From Ruminococcus sp. (GTDB taxonomy: Bacteria > Bacillota > Clostridia > Oscillospirales > Ruminococcaceae): DNA of 64,000 nt. Position 1 is the stretch's first letter. The number at the start of each line of letters is the position of its first letter. The stretch is taken from NCBI GenBank assembly GCA_029060305.1, contig JAIDUG010000050.1, positions 1 through 64,000 on the forward strand, written 5' to 3'. The notes below the pieces were generated by a model that was given only the letters and a program-made list of their open reading frames with translations, had not been told where the DNA came from and did no database searches. Positions 1 through 7,027 of this stretch are shown here, piece by piece. Made by a program: the position numbers and the translations under genes.

Positions 1-18
1 ATTCTTAAATCTGTCCAA

Positions 19-47
19 TTGACATATATATTATAATGTGATATAAT
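19..47 (+). promoter_or_regulatory. Sigma-A promoter of uppP
   Basis: TTGACA at 19-24 and TATAAT at 42-47 are both perfect consensus hexamers with a 17-base spacer; TGA directly before the -10 box gives an extended -10. It lies about 32 bases before the uppP start codon. Confidence 0.85.
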
Positions 48-79
48 TTTATTTATAAAAAAGAAAGGAAATTTTTGCA

Positions 80-937
80 ATGGATTTTATGGAAATACTT
101 AAAGCCGTCATACTGGGAATAGTTGAGGGTATTACAGAATGGTTACCGATAAGCAGTACAGGACATCTGATTCTTGTTGACGAATTTCTGAAACTTAATG
201 TTTCGGACGATTTCAAGGAAATGTTTGACGTTGTTGTACAGCTGGGAGCAATTATGGCAGTCGTCATAATCTTCTGGAAAAAACTCTTCCCATTCGGCAG
301 GGAAAACAACTCTCACCCACTCAGTAAAGAGGGTTTCGGAGCATACGTAAAAACGGATATTTTTCAGATGTGGTTTAAAGTGTTGGTGGCGTGTATACCG
401 GCGGCTGTAATCGGTCTGCTTTATGACGAAAAATTCAACGAACTTTTCTATAATCCGCCTACAGTAGCAATAGCACTTATAGTATTTGGTATTGCTTTTA
501 TAATCGTCGAAAACTGGAACAAAGGAAAAAGTCCGAAAGTAAACAGCATTGACGACCTCACCTACAAAACAGCTCTTATAATAGGTGTATTCCAACTTAT
601 AGCAGCGATATTCCCTGGTACTTCACGTTCCGGTGCAACTATAGTCGGAGCATTGCTTATAGGAATTTCAAGAACAGTCGCCGCTGAATTTACGTTCTAT
701 CTTGCCGTGCCTGTAATGTTCGGTGCAAGCCTGCTCAAACTTATAAAATATGACGGCGGTTTCGCAACTCAGGAAATAATGATTCTTGCAACAGGTATGA
801 TTATTGCTTTTGTAGTTTCAGTGTTTGTAATAAAGTTCCTTATGGACTATATCAAGAAACACGACTTTAAAGTTTTCGGCTGGTACAGAATTATTCTCGG
901 TGCGTTGGTACTGATGTATTTCACGCTTGTCAGATAA
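80..937 (+). CDS. uppP: Undecaprenyl-diphosphatase UppP (BacA family)
   Basis: An integral membrane phosphatase that recycles undecaprenyl diphosphate to the monophosphate carrier used for peptidoglycan and teichoic acid assembly; overproduction gives bacitracin resistance in known members. The 285-residue length is normal for the family. The N-terminal motif EGITEWLPISSTGH and the second motif PGTSRSGATIVGALL are the two conserved active-site segments, and the rest is hydrophobic with several membrane spans. The ATG at 80 follows an AAGAAAGG ribosome site. It is transcribed alone from the consensus promoter at 19-47 and ends in a hairpin terminator. The Bce-type bacitracin-responsive cassette elsewhere in this window acts on the same lipid cycle. 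Confidence 0.96.
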   Translation: MDFMEILKAVILGIVEGITEWLPISSTGHLILVDEFLKLNVSDDFKEMFDVVVQLGAIMAVVIIFWKKLFPFGRENNSHPLSKEGFGAYVKTDIFQMWFKVLVACIPAAVIGLLYDEKFNELFYNPPTVAIALIVFGIAFIIVENWNKGKSPKVNSIDDLTYKTALIIGVFQLIAAIFPGTSRSGATIVGALLIGISRTVAAEFTFYLAVPVMFGASLLKLIKYDGGFATQEIMILATGMIIAFVVSVFVIKFLMDYIKKHDFKVFGWYRIILGALVLMYFTLVR

Positions 938-944
938 ATATATA

Positions 945-979
945 AGCACTTCTGTTAATTTTCGGAAGTGCTTTTTTTC
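945..979 (+). terminator. Rho-independent terminator after uppP
   Basis: AGCACTTC (945-952) pairs with GAAGTGCT (965-972) and a run of seven T follows. The next promoter begins at once at 980. Confidence 0.9.
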
Positions 980-1008
980 TTGACATTTTTGTATTTAATT
1001 GATATAAT
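980..1008 (+). promoter_or_regulatory. Sigma-A promoter of the 1036-2073 operon
   Basis: Perfect TTGACA (980-985), 17-base spacer, perfect TATAAT (1003-1008) with TGA just upstream. The predicted transcript starts about 20 bases before the first gene, so this three-gene set is probably well expressed. Confidence 0.85.
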
Positions 1009-1035
1009 TTAGTAAAATAATTATTGGAGGTTAAT

Positions 1036-1383
1036 ATGAATAATAATGATTTCAGACAGCATTGTATAAATATTCTGCATGAAGCCGGCATAAATGATTA
1101 CGAAAAACAAATTTATATTGTAAACCCTATAATTGAAAAAAATAAGTCTTATGGTACATATGACTGGATTATGAAACTTAATGTACTTCCCAAAAAGGTG
1201 AAACTTACTTTTGAGCAGATGATAAAAATATTTACTTTATGGGAGGGATATTATCCATGTTGGATTGATATTACTATTACAGAAAATAATATTGAAATGG
1301 ATACCAGTCTCCGTATGCGAAAATTAAAAAATACTAAAAATATAGGTGAAAACCACCCGTTCAGAATAAAGGTGATAAAATGA
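1036..1383 (+). CDS. Hypothetical protein, first gene of a three-gene operon
   Basis: Not recognised. It encodes 115 residues with no signal peptide or membrane span and looks like a compact mixed alpha/beta cytosolic protein. The most regular part is KLNVLPKKVKLTFEQMIKIF followed by an aromatic stretch (WEGYYPCWIDITI). The start is ATG 1036, chosen over the in-frame TTG at 1024 because GGAGG (1026-1030) sits at good spacing. The stop overlaps the next start as ATGA, so translation is probably coupled. Size and operon style recall orphan immunity proteins of polymorphic toxins, but no motif proves that. Confidence 0.7.
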   Translation: MNNNDFRQHCINILHEAGINDYEKQIYIVNPIIEKNKSYGTYDWIMKLNVLPKKVKLTFEQMIKIFTLWEGYYPCWIDITITENNIEMDTSLRMRKLKNTKNIGENHPFRIKVIK

Positions 1384-1742
1384 AAAACTCAAAGAATTAT
1401 AGGTCTTATATGGCAAGGAGACGGAAACTTTTTAAACACGCCTGTGAAATCAAGTCTGTATGTTCGGAATGCGAAAAACCATTATTGTATTTCTATACAT
1501 ATGATGCTATATGCTGTATATCGTGCAATGTATGGACGGAAGAAAAATGTTCCGACCCTGAATGCGAGTTCTGTTCAAAAAGACCTGATACTCCGACAGA
1601 GGCACTCTATATTGAAACTGAAAAAATACAACCTGCTTATGACAGGAAATACTATCGCTGTCTTAACTATCAGCGGAAAAAATCCGGCAATATAAAACAT
1701 GAAGGTGATAAAAATGAATTACGAAGAAATGAATTACAATGA
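1380..1742 (+). CDS. Hypothetical cysteine-rich (putative zinc-binding) protein
   Basis: Not recognised. It has 120 residues, a basic N terminus (MARRRKLFKHA) and clustered cysteine pairs: CSEC, CCISC and CSDPECEFC. This spacing is typical of a zinc-ribbon-like metal site. The start codon overlaps the previous stop (ATGA at 1380-1383) and is preceded by AAAGGTGATA. The C-terminal 10 or so residues overlap the next gene by 29 bases, and the tail from about residue 108 is low-complexity and charged, so a small frameshift near 1690 cannot be excluded. Function unknown; it probably works with its two operon partners. Confidence 0.65.
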   Translation: MKNSKNYRSYMARRRKLFKHACEIKSVCSECEKPLLYFYTYDAICCISCNVWTEEKCSDPECEFCSKRPDTPTEALYIETEKIQPAYDRKYYRCLNYQRKKSGNIKHEGDKNELRRNELQ

Positions 1743-2073
1743 ACATGCAAAATACCTGAAAGAAAATCCGCCATTTAATAATAACAAATGGGACAAGGAA
1801 ATTTTATATGAGTATCTTGTTTATAGCTGTTGTATCTCTACAAGCGAATATATAGACGAATATTTCAGCAAATACACCAATGACGAAAATTTACTTAAAC
1901 TGTTATTTGATTTCCTGCTTGATGATGATTATGACGGTTCAGACAGTCAGATTTCCTCCGCATACTACATATCAAAAATGGACAAAACACTTCTTGAAAA
2001 ATACAGCGATTTACTTTCAGAAGCAGGAAAAAATCCAGTTGACGCAAGAAATCCGCTGAAATATATGGAATAA
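1714..2073 (+). CDS. Hypothetical acidic protein, third gene of operon
   Basis: Not recognised. A roughly 119-residue acidic, probably all-helical protein (segments ENLLKLLFDFLLDDDYD and DKTLLEKYSDLLSEAGK). ATG 1714 is preferred over ATG 1699 because GAAGGTGATA precedes it, the same ribosome-site sequence as before the middle gene. It overlaps the upstream gene by 29 bases in another frame. No signal peptide or membrane span. The helical repeat look and acidity resemble many small immunity proteins, which is only a suggestion. Confidence 0.65.
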   Translation: MNYEEMNYNEHAKYLKENPPFNNNKWDKEILYEYLVYSCCISTSEYIDEYFSKYTNDENLLKLLFDFLLDDDYDGSDSQISSAYYISKMDKTLLEKYSDLLSEAGKNPVDARNPLKYME

Positions 2074-2082
2074 TACAAAAAC

Positions 2083-2111
2083 TCCCTGTCGGAATGACAG
2101 GGAATTTTTTA
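2083..2111. terminator. Bidirectional terminator between convergent operons
   Basis: TCCCTGTC (2083-2090), loop GGAAT, GACAGGGA (2096-2103), then a T run on the plus strand. Read on the minus strand the same stem is followed by GTTTTTG, so it also ends the microprotein operon coming from the right. Confidence 0.9.
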
Positions 2112-2117
2112 GTTATA

Positions 2118-2177
2118 TTAACATCCACAGTTCTTTAAAAGATTGCAAATGAGCTTGAAAAGTTCGTTACAGCACAT
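2118..2177 (-). CDS. Cysteine-rich microprotein A (19 aa), unknown
   Basis: Encodes MCCNELFKLICNLLKNCGC: 19 residues, five cysteines, net amphipathic, with a hydrophobic core (LFKLICNLL). ATG at 2177-2175 follows a perfect AGGAGG (2192-2187). It is distal in a three-cistron operon and its stop is followed within about 10 bases by a bidirectional terminator. The conserved features across the three copies are Cys at position 2, ICN in the middle and the NCGC end. I do not recognise a family. Metal binding, a disulfide-linked secreted peptide or a RiPP-like precursor are all possible; there is no leader peptide or modification enzyme next to it. Confidence 0.75.
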   Translation of the reverse strand: MCCNELFKLICNLLKNCGC

Positions 2178-2218
2178 ATCGCTGAACCTCCTTTATGTAA
2201 AAGTTTTTCCTGTTAAAA

Positions 2219-2278
2219 TCAGCATCCGCAGTTCTTTAAGAGATTGCAGATAAACTTGAAAAGTTCGTTACAACACAT
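2219..2278 (-). CDS. Cysteine-rich microprotein B (19 aa), unknown
   Basis: Encodes MCCNELFKFICNLLKNCGC, one residue different from copy A (Phe for Leu at position 9). Perfect AGGAGG ribosome site upstream and a TGA stop. Several codons differ from copy A at the third base only (TGT/TGC, CTT/CTC, ATT/ATC), which suggests the peptide itself is under selection. Middle cistron of the array. Confidence 0.75.
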   Translation of the reverse strand: MCCNELFKFICNLLKNCGC

Positions 2279-2319
2279 ATCGCTGAACCTCCTTTATATA
2301 AAAGTTTTTCCTGTTAAAA

Positions 2320-2373
2320 TCAGCAGCCGCAGTTCTTATAGAGGTTGCAGATAAACTTGAAGATTTCGCACAT
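2320..2373 (-). CDS. Cysteine-rich microprotein C (17 aa), unknown
   Basis: Encodes MCEIFKFICNLYKNCGC: the first-transcribed and most diverged copy. It keeps Cys2, FKFICNL and KNCGC but lacks the second N-terminal Cys and two residues. AAGGAG (2389-2384) lies 10 bases before ATG 2373. An alternative upstream ATG at 2380 is out of frame with the peptide. It is the promoter-proximal gene, with a leader of about 40 bases. Confidence 0.72.
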   Translation of the reverse strand: MCEIFKFICNLYKNCGC

Positions 2374-2419
2374 AATTCATAAACTCCTTTTCAGTGGATT
2401 TCCTCTTGGGATTGATTAT

Positions 2420-2448
2420 ATTATAGCACGGAGTTTCAATAAAATCAA
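2420..2448 (-). promoter_or_regulatory. Sigma-A promoter of the microprotein operon
   Basis: On the minus strand TTGATT (2448-2443), 17-base spacer, TATAAT (2425-2420). It is placed to transcribe copies C, B and A and stop at the terminator 2083-2111, giving a transcript of about 330 bases. Confidence 0.8.
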
Positions 2449-2488
2449 TGCAAAAATAATGTCAGAAAACTTTACTTATACAGGAAAA

Positions 2489-2944
2489 TTAGTTAATAAT
2501 ATATATTGATACCGCAAGATATGTTGCAAATACGCTCCATAACAGGTAAGGTATGTTGAGGACAGCAGAGATTTTACTGACTTTAAAAAACTGTAAAACC
2601 ATTATTCCAACAAGTACCATAAGAATTACTGCTGTTATTGCTGAAAGTCCGAACATTCGGAAACGGAAGAAAATGATACTCCACATAAAGTTTACAGCAA
2701 GCTGTATTGCATATATTTTCAGACTTCCTGATTTTTGGTTTTTTACGATAAATGCAGAAATTCCCATAAGAGCATACAATAAAGTCCACACTACAGGAAA
2801 GACTATTGCAGGCGGTGACAATGGCGGTCTGATTATCTGAGAATAGAACGTTTGAAAGTTTCCTGCAACAAGTGCTGATACTGTTCCGACGAGTTCAGCG
2901 GTTACGACGGAAATCAATAAGTCGGTCAGACTGAATTTTTTCAT
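2489..2944 (-). CDS. TspO/MBR family membrane protein
   Basis: Homologue of the tryptophan-rich sensory protein/translocator protein: five membrane helices in 151 residues, binding porphyrins in characterised members. Diagnostic segments are PPLSPPAIVFPVVWTLLYAL, QLAVNFMWSIIFF and NIPYLLWSVFATYLAVS. Bacterial TspO has been tied to tetrapyrrole handling and stress responses; the actual ligand here is unknown. The ATG follows AAGGAGAAGTACATA. It appears monocistronic, between the microprotein operon and a metallophosphoesterase. Confidence 0.93.
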   Translation of the reverse strand: MKKFSLTDLLISVVTAELVGTVSALVAGNFQTFYSQIIRPPLSPPAIVFPVVWTLLYALMGISAFIVKNQKSGSLKIYAIQLAVNFMWSIIFFRFRMFGLSAITAVILMVLVGIMVLQFFKVSKISAVLNIPYLLWSVFATYLAVSIYIIN

Positions 2945-3004
2945 ATTATGTACTTCTCCTTAAAATAGTAGTAGTACATAATATTCAGCGTTACCGGAAA
3001 AATA

Positions 3005-3667
3005 TTACAGTCTTATGACCCTGTTGAATATCGCACAGAATTTCATAGGAATGTACTTGTCTATATGGCACTTTCCGAAAAACCATCTTTCATACTGACA
3101 GGTCTTGATAAGCTCCTCAAGAAAAGCGTGAACTTCCAGCCTTTCAAAAACGTCAACCCTGAGGCAGTCTTTTAGTGAAGCTGGCGGTTCGTGGGTAATT
3201 ATGTAGTCGACTTTATTGTTGTTATCGGAAAGATTTCTGAGACCGGAAGTTATTTCGTCATATGTAGGCTGTTCACGTTCCCACCAGTTTTCGCTGTCAC
3301 GCCTGAATTCATAGTCGTGACTATGACCGCCACCGAATGCAAATATTTTTCTGTTTTCTATTGTATAGACTTCTCCACGCATAAGATGTACTATATTTCT
3401 TGAAATCCTGTGTATTCTGCCACCTTTCCATATTTCAATGGGGTACTTTTCAAGTAAGTCAAAATTTTCGTGACAGCCGTCTATAAAAGCTATTGTGTAA
3501 TCTTTTGCTGAAAGTTTCTTCAGCGTTGAGATTTCAGTTTTTGAACCGTTCCATATGAAGCCGAAATCTCCGCATATAATAAGAGTATCGCCTTTGCGGA
3601 TTTTCCGGAAGTCCGGCGACCTGAAACGTTCAATATCTCCGTGAGTATCTCCTGTTACATAAATCAT
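3005..3667 (-). CDS. Calcineurin-like metallophosphoesterase
   Basis: A 220-residue two-metal phosphoesterase domain. It shows GDTHGD near the N terminus, GDFGFIW, DGCHENFD (in place of the usual GNHD), GGGHSHD and a C-terminal THEPP motif, which together make up the metal-binding and catalytic set. The start ATG 3667 is chosen because GGAGGTCTAAAGAA precedes it; an in-frame extension to 3715 has no ribosome site. Substrate unknown. No signal peptide, so cytosolic. Stands alone. Confidence 0.88.
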   Translation of the reverse strand: MIYVTGDTHGDIERFRSPDFRKIRKGDTLIICGDFGFIWNGSKTEISTLKKLSAKDYTIAFIDGCHENFDLLEKYPIEIWKGGRIHRISRNIVHLMRGEVYTIENRKIFAFGGGHSHDYEFRRDSENWWEREQPTYDEITSGLRNLSDNNNKVDYIITHEPPASLKDCLRVDVFERLEVHAFLEELIKTCQYERWFFGKCHIDKYIPMKFCAIFNRVIRL

Positions 3668-3830
3668 TTCTTTAGACCTCCATATTTTTTGATTGTTATA
3701 AATATATTTTATCATATTTTTACCTTAACGTAAAGTACAAAAAATTTTTTTTAAAAAGGGCTTTAAAAATCGGAAATTATCTGTTATAATATATTTATCA
3801 GATTATCATGTATAAAGTAAAGGAGTTCGT

Positions 3831-5228
3831 ATGAAAAAATTTTTATCTGCACTTGTGGCTTTAGCAATGACAGTGCCACTTCTTTGTGTTCCGAAAGCAA
3901 AAGCCGTCAACTTTACACTTAAAACCCCGCTTCAAAGTGAATCGGTTATTTTGTTTAACCGTGATACAAACACCATAGTAAACGAAAAAAACGCCGATAC
4001 CCGACAAATGCCCGGACCTCTTGTCAATATAATGACAGCGGTTGTTGTCCTTGAAAACTGTCAGAATATAAATCAGGAAATTGTTATGGACGAGGAAGTT
4101 TATGCCGATGTTATTTACAATGAAGAATATCCCGACGATGTACGTACTGCCGATATCTACAACGGCGATGTGTTTACGGTTACAGACCTGCTTTACGCAA
4201 TGATGCTTACTTCTTCTATGGAAGCATCACAGACCCTTGCTTATTACGTCGGAGGAAGTAACGTCAATAACTTTGTTACACTTATGAATCAGACAGCCGA
4301 AAAAATAGGTCTTGAAAATACTCATTTCACAAACCCGACAGGACTTTATGACACAAATCAGTATACAACAGCCCGTGATATGACAAAACTCACCGAATAT
4401 GCTTTGAATGTTTCGATATTTGAACAGATTGCCACGACTTACGAGTACAAGCCCACTGTCCCGAATGACACAAATCACCCCGATTTCAATTCTTGGACTT
4501 GGAAACATTCAAACGAAATGATGAATACCGAAAGCACTTACTACTATAATTCTGCAAAGGGAATAAAAACCGCAAATCTTGAAGAATCGGGACGTAATAT
4601 AGTTACGTTGGCAAGTAAGGACGGAAATAATTATCTTGCTGTATTAATGAATTCACCTATGAATGATGAATATGGCAATCTGACATATTCACATATTGAC
4701 GACGCAAAAACACTTTTCGACTGGGCATTCACGCATATTTCCTATCAGGTACTTCTTGCTGATACCGCTGAAGTAGGTGAACTTCCTGTAGAACTTGCTG
4801 ACGGAAATGACTATGTTCTTGCACGTCCTGCAAAAGAAGTGTCACTCCTCTGGTACGATGAGATAGACGTTGCTGTTGTGAACAGATATGACATCAAATG
4901 GTATAAGAAATCGTTGTACGCTCCTGTTAAAAAAGGTGAACCGCTTGGCGAAGTCACACTGAAATACAACGGTGAAGAACTGGGAACGGTTGAACTTGTT
5001 GCAGTATCGGACGTTAAACGTTCCACTTCAAAATATAATCTTTTTGCAGTAATGCAGTTTAAGGATTCGCAGTGGTGCAAGACGGCGTTTACAGTATCGT
5101 TTGTATTGTGTGCGATTTATATTCTTGTATGTATTTATTCATATATTGTTTATCGCAATCAAAAAAAAGCCGACGATGCAAGAAGACGTGCTGCACGTAA
5201 GAGAATGTCCCCACCGCCCGAAGAATAA
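3831..5228 (+). CDS. Degenerate D-alanyl-D-alanine carboxypeptidase (peptidase S11, DacF-like)
   Basis: A 465-residue exported protein with the S11 fold: signal peptide 1-25 (cleavage after AKA), carboxypeptidase domain about 30-300, a C-terminal beta domain, then a membrane helix about 417-445 and a basic cytosolic tail. In active relatives three motifs form the active site (SxxK, SxN, KTG). Here the first reads PGPLVNIMTA, with Pro63 for the nucleophile Ser and Asn66 for Lys; the second is SSM (128-130) and the third KTA (246-248). Enzyme activity is therefore unlikely; it may be a scaffold or peptidoglycan-binding pseudoenzyme. The frame is intact. AAAGGAG precedes the ATG, and TATAAT is present near 3785. 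Confidence 0.88.
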   Translation: MKKFLSALVALAMTVPLLCVPKAKAVNFTLKTPLQSESVILFNRDTNTIVNEKNADTRQMPGPLVNIMTAVVVLENCQNINQEIVMDEEVYADVIYNEEYPDDVRTADIYNGDVFTVTDLLYAMMLTSSMEASQTLAYYVGGSNVNNFVTLMNQTAEKIGLENTHFTNPTGLYDTNQYTTARDMTKLTEYALNVSIFEQIATTYEYKPTVPNDTNHPDFNSWTWKHSNEMMNTESTYYYNSAKGIKTANLEESGRNIVTLASKDGNNYLAVLMNSPMNDEYGNLTYSHIDDAKTLFDWAFTHISYQVLLADTAEVGELPVELADGNDYVLARPAKEVSLLWYDEIDVAVVNRYDIKWYKKSLYAPVKKGEPLGEVTLKYNGEELGTVELVAVSDVKRSTSKYNLFAVMQFKDSQWCKTAFTVSFVLCAIYILVCIYSYIVYRNQKKADDARRRAARKRMSPPPEE

Positions 5229-5254
5229 TATTTCCGGAATTTCCGCAATCAGAA

Positions 5255-5287
5255 ATGCCCTCTGTATTTTACAGAGAGCATTTTTTT
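5255..5287 (+). terminator. Terminator after the DacF-like gene
   Basis: GCCCTCTGT and ACAGAGAGC flank an ATTTT loop (one mismatch) and seven T follow. Confidence 0.85.
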
Positions 5288-6024
5288 CATATAAAAATAA
5301 ATTCACTGCTTGAATAACCTATAGTTCCGTTGTAATTCACAACATACCAGCCGTCAGTTTCGCCGTTAATCATTACAGTAGCGTTATTCGGAACAGAACC
5401 GATTATTTCGGATGTCACGTCAGGTAGTTTCCTTATGTTCAGCCCTGAACCGTCTGTTATAACAGTTCCCCAGCGTACAGCGGTCGGGGAAATAAACGGT
5501 ATTCCGAAATAGTCGCATATTGAACGTGCAATATTTCTTGCTATGATGTCAAGATTGTTTTTCAGCCATGCTTCGTCAGCGTAGTTGTCATGGTATCCGA
5601 GTTCGCAAAGAACAGCAACGGCATTTGTACGGAGTACTTCACCAAGACTTGAAGTAGGTACAGCGTTTACTTTATCAGGGAGAGGATAAATGCTTTTAAG
5701 GTTATTTGCAATTATATTTGCGAGATATTCACTATCACGACTTTTCGGTGCGAAATATATGTCAATACCTCTTAACTTTCCTGCAAGATGTTCGGGGGCG
5801 GCGTTTGAATGGAGTGCAAGGTGTACGTCATAGTAAGCAGAATTTGAATCCTTTATAGCACCGTTTACATTTCGGGTAGGGTCGTTGCGGACAAATGCAA
5901 TTCCGCTTGACCTGAAATAAGGTTCTATCCTGTCGGCGAGCAGATTCATATAAAGTTCCTCATTGCCACTGGTAGCATATTGATTCCACTCCTGTGTCGA
6001 GGGACTTAAAAATACCTTTGGCAT
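5287..6024 (-). CDS. N-acetylmuramoyl-L-alanine amidase with C-terminal SH3 domain
   Basis: A peptidoglycan hydrolase of the Amidase_3 type that cuts the MurNAc-L-Ala bond. The domain covers about residues 1-170, with a Glu in the early helix (GNEELYMNL), ALHSNA (zinc His) and CELGYHDN (catalytic Glu). The usual first zinc His of the N-terminal motif is not evident: the segment reads VFLSPSTQEWN, as in a subgroup common in clostridia. An SH3_3 domain follows (about 185-245: SGLNIRKLPD, GWYVVNYNG). No signal peptide. ATG 6024 follows GAAAGGAATG. It lies downstream of tyrA on the same strand. Confidence 0.88.
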   Translation of the reverse strand: MPKVFLSPSTQEWNQYATSGNEELYMNLLADRIEPYFRSSGIAFVRNDPTRNVNGAIKDSNSAYYDVHLALHSNAAPEHLAGKLRGIDIYFAPKSRDSEYLANIIANNLKSIYPLPDKVNAVPTSSLGEVLRTNAVAVLCELGYHDNYADEAWLKNNLDIIARNIARSICDYFGIPFISPTAVRWGTVITDGSGLNIRKLPDVTSEIIGSVPNNATVMINGETDGWYVVNYNGTIGYSSSEFIFI

Positions 6025-6102
6025 AAAAAGACATTCCTTTCGGTGGGAATTGAGATTATCTCTCATAACATTCTATGCCACATACAGAAAAAACGTTACT
6101 GT

Positions 6103-6954
6103 TCAGTTTGGCTGACCCACACGATGACGGAGATTGTCTTCTTTGAGTTTACGCCCCTCTGCTATGAGATTTTTCATAGTTTCAGAATCACGTTTCTGAA
6201 GAGCGTCACGGTATTGCAGAAGGTTGCCTATAAGTGTATCAAGTTCAAACTGTAAATTTTCGGCATTCTGCATAAACAAATCCGTCCACATTTTTTCGTT
6301 CATAGTTGCGATACGTGTCATATCCTGAAAACTTCCTCCGCTGAAACCACATTCGAGACTAAGTTCGGGGCTTTTAACGTATGCACTTGAAACGATATGT
6401 GCAAGCTGTGAAGTATATGCAATCATCTTGTCGTGATTTTCCGGACTTGTAAGAACAATCTTTCCTGCTCCTATTTCGGAAGCAAGTTTCCTGAGAAGTT
6501 CAATATCCTCATTGTTGCTGTCCTCAAAAGGTGTGATAATGAAATTAGCCTTTACAAATAAGTCGGAAGTACTGTTTGAGTAACCGCCAAATTCTTTACC
6601 TGCCATAGGGTGAATACCAAGATAGCGGAGACCGTTTTTTTCTGCTATGGACTTCATACGGTCGGAAAAATCGCCTTTTATACCGCAAACGTCGGTAACA
6701 AGAGTATTCCTGTTGAAATTATGTGCGTTTTCAGAAAAGAATTTTTCAGCAGTTTCCGGAAACAGCGAGATAATAACCAAATCGAAATTATCATATTTTC
6801 CGTCAAAAGCATAGTCTATCGCAATATCACGGAGAGCGTTTTCTTCAATATCGTGGTTTATATCGCAACCTGTTACTGTATGGTAAGTGTATTTTTTGAG
6901 AGCCTTACAGACAGAACCGCCAATCAGTCCCAGTCCTACAACGAAAATATTCAT
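6103..6954 (-). CDS. tyrA: Prephenate dehydrogenase
   Basis: Converts prephenate to 4-hydroxyphenylpyruvate with NAD(P), the committed step to tyrosine. The 283 residues start with a Rossmann motif (VVGLGLIGGS), followed by the prephenate dehydrogenase segments LVTDVCGIKG, GIHPMAGKEFGGY and SQLAHIVSSAY. No ACT or chorismate mutase domain is fused. It has its own consensus promoter (6989-7017) and no other aromatic-pathway gene lies nearby. The amidase gene follows after 78 bases. Confidence 0.94.
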   Translation of the reverse strand: MNIFVVGLGLIGGSVCKALKKYTYHTVTGCDINHDIEENALRDIAIDYAFDGKYDNFDLVIISLFPETAEKFFSENAHNFNRNTLVTDVCGIKGDFSDRMKSIAEKNGLRYLGIHPMAGKEFGGYSNSTSDLFVKANFIITPFEDSNNEDIELLRKLASEIGAGKIVLTSPENHDKMIAYTSQLAHIVSSAYVKSPELSLECGFSGGSFQDMTRIATMNEKMWTDLFMQNAENLQFELDTLIGNLLQYRDALQKRDSETMKNLIAEGRKLKEDNLRHRVGQPN

Positions 6955-6988
6955 AAAATAATCAGACCTTTCTTTGAATTATATAAAA

Positions 6989-7017
6989 ATTATATCGCTT
7001 TAAACAGTAAAAGTCAA
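6989..7017 (-). promoter_or_regulatory. Sigma-A promoter of tyrA
   Basis: Minus-strand TTGACT (7017-7012), 17-base spacer, TATAAT (6994-6989), about 35 bases before the tyrA start. Confidence 0.8.
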
Positions 7018-7027
7018 GTGTTACGGA

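Larger units (their letters stand above)
2118..2389 (-). repeat. Tandem 101-bp repeat carrying three microprotein genes
   Basis: The stop codons of the three small genes lie at 2118, 2219 and 2320, an exact 101-base period. Copies A and B are nearly identical including ribosome site and spacer (AAAAGTTTTTCCTGTTAA is shared); copy C is diverged and 6 bases shorter in its coding part. The pattern indicates repeated local duplication with the reading frame kept under selection: A and B differ at synonymous positions and at one Leu/Phe exchange. Confidence 0.9.

Noticed and set aside
143-595. 150-residue minus-strand frame opposite uppP
   Set aside because: Antisense shadow of a clear membrane enzyme, without a ribosome site.
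2118-2389. CRISPR-like array from the 101-base repeats
   Set aside because: The repeats are direct, gapless coding duplications with ribosome sites; there are no unique spacers and no cas genes.
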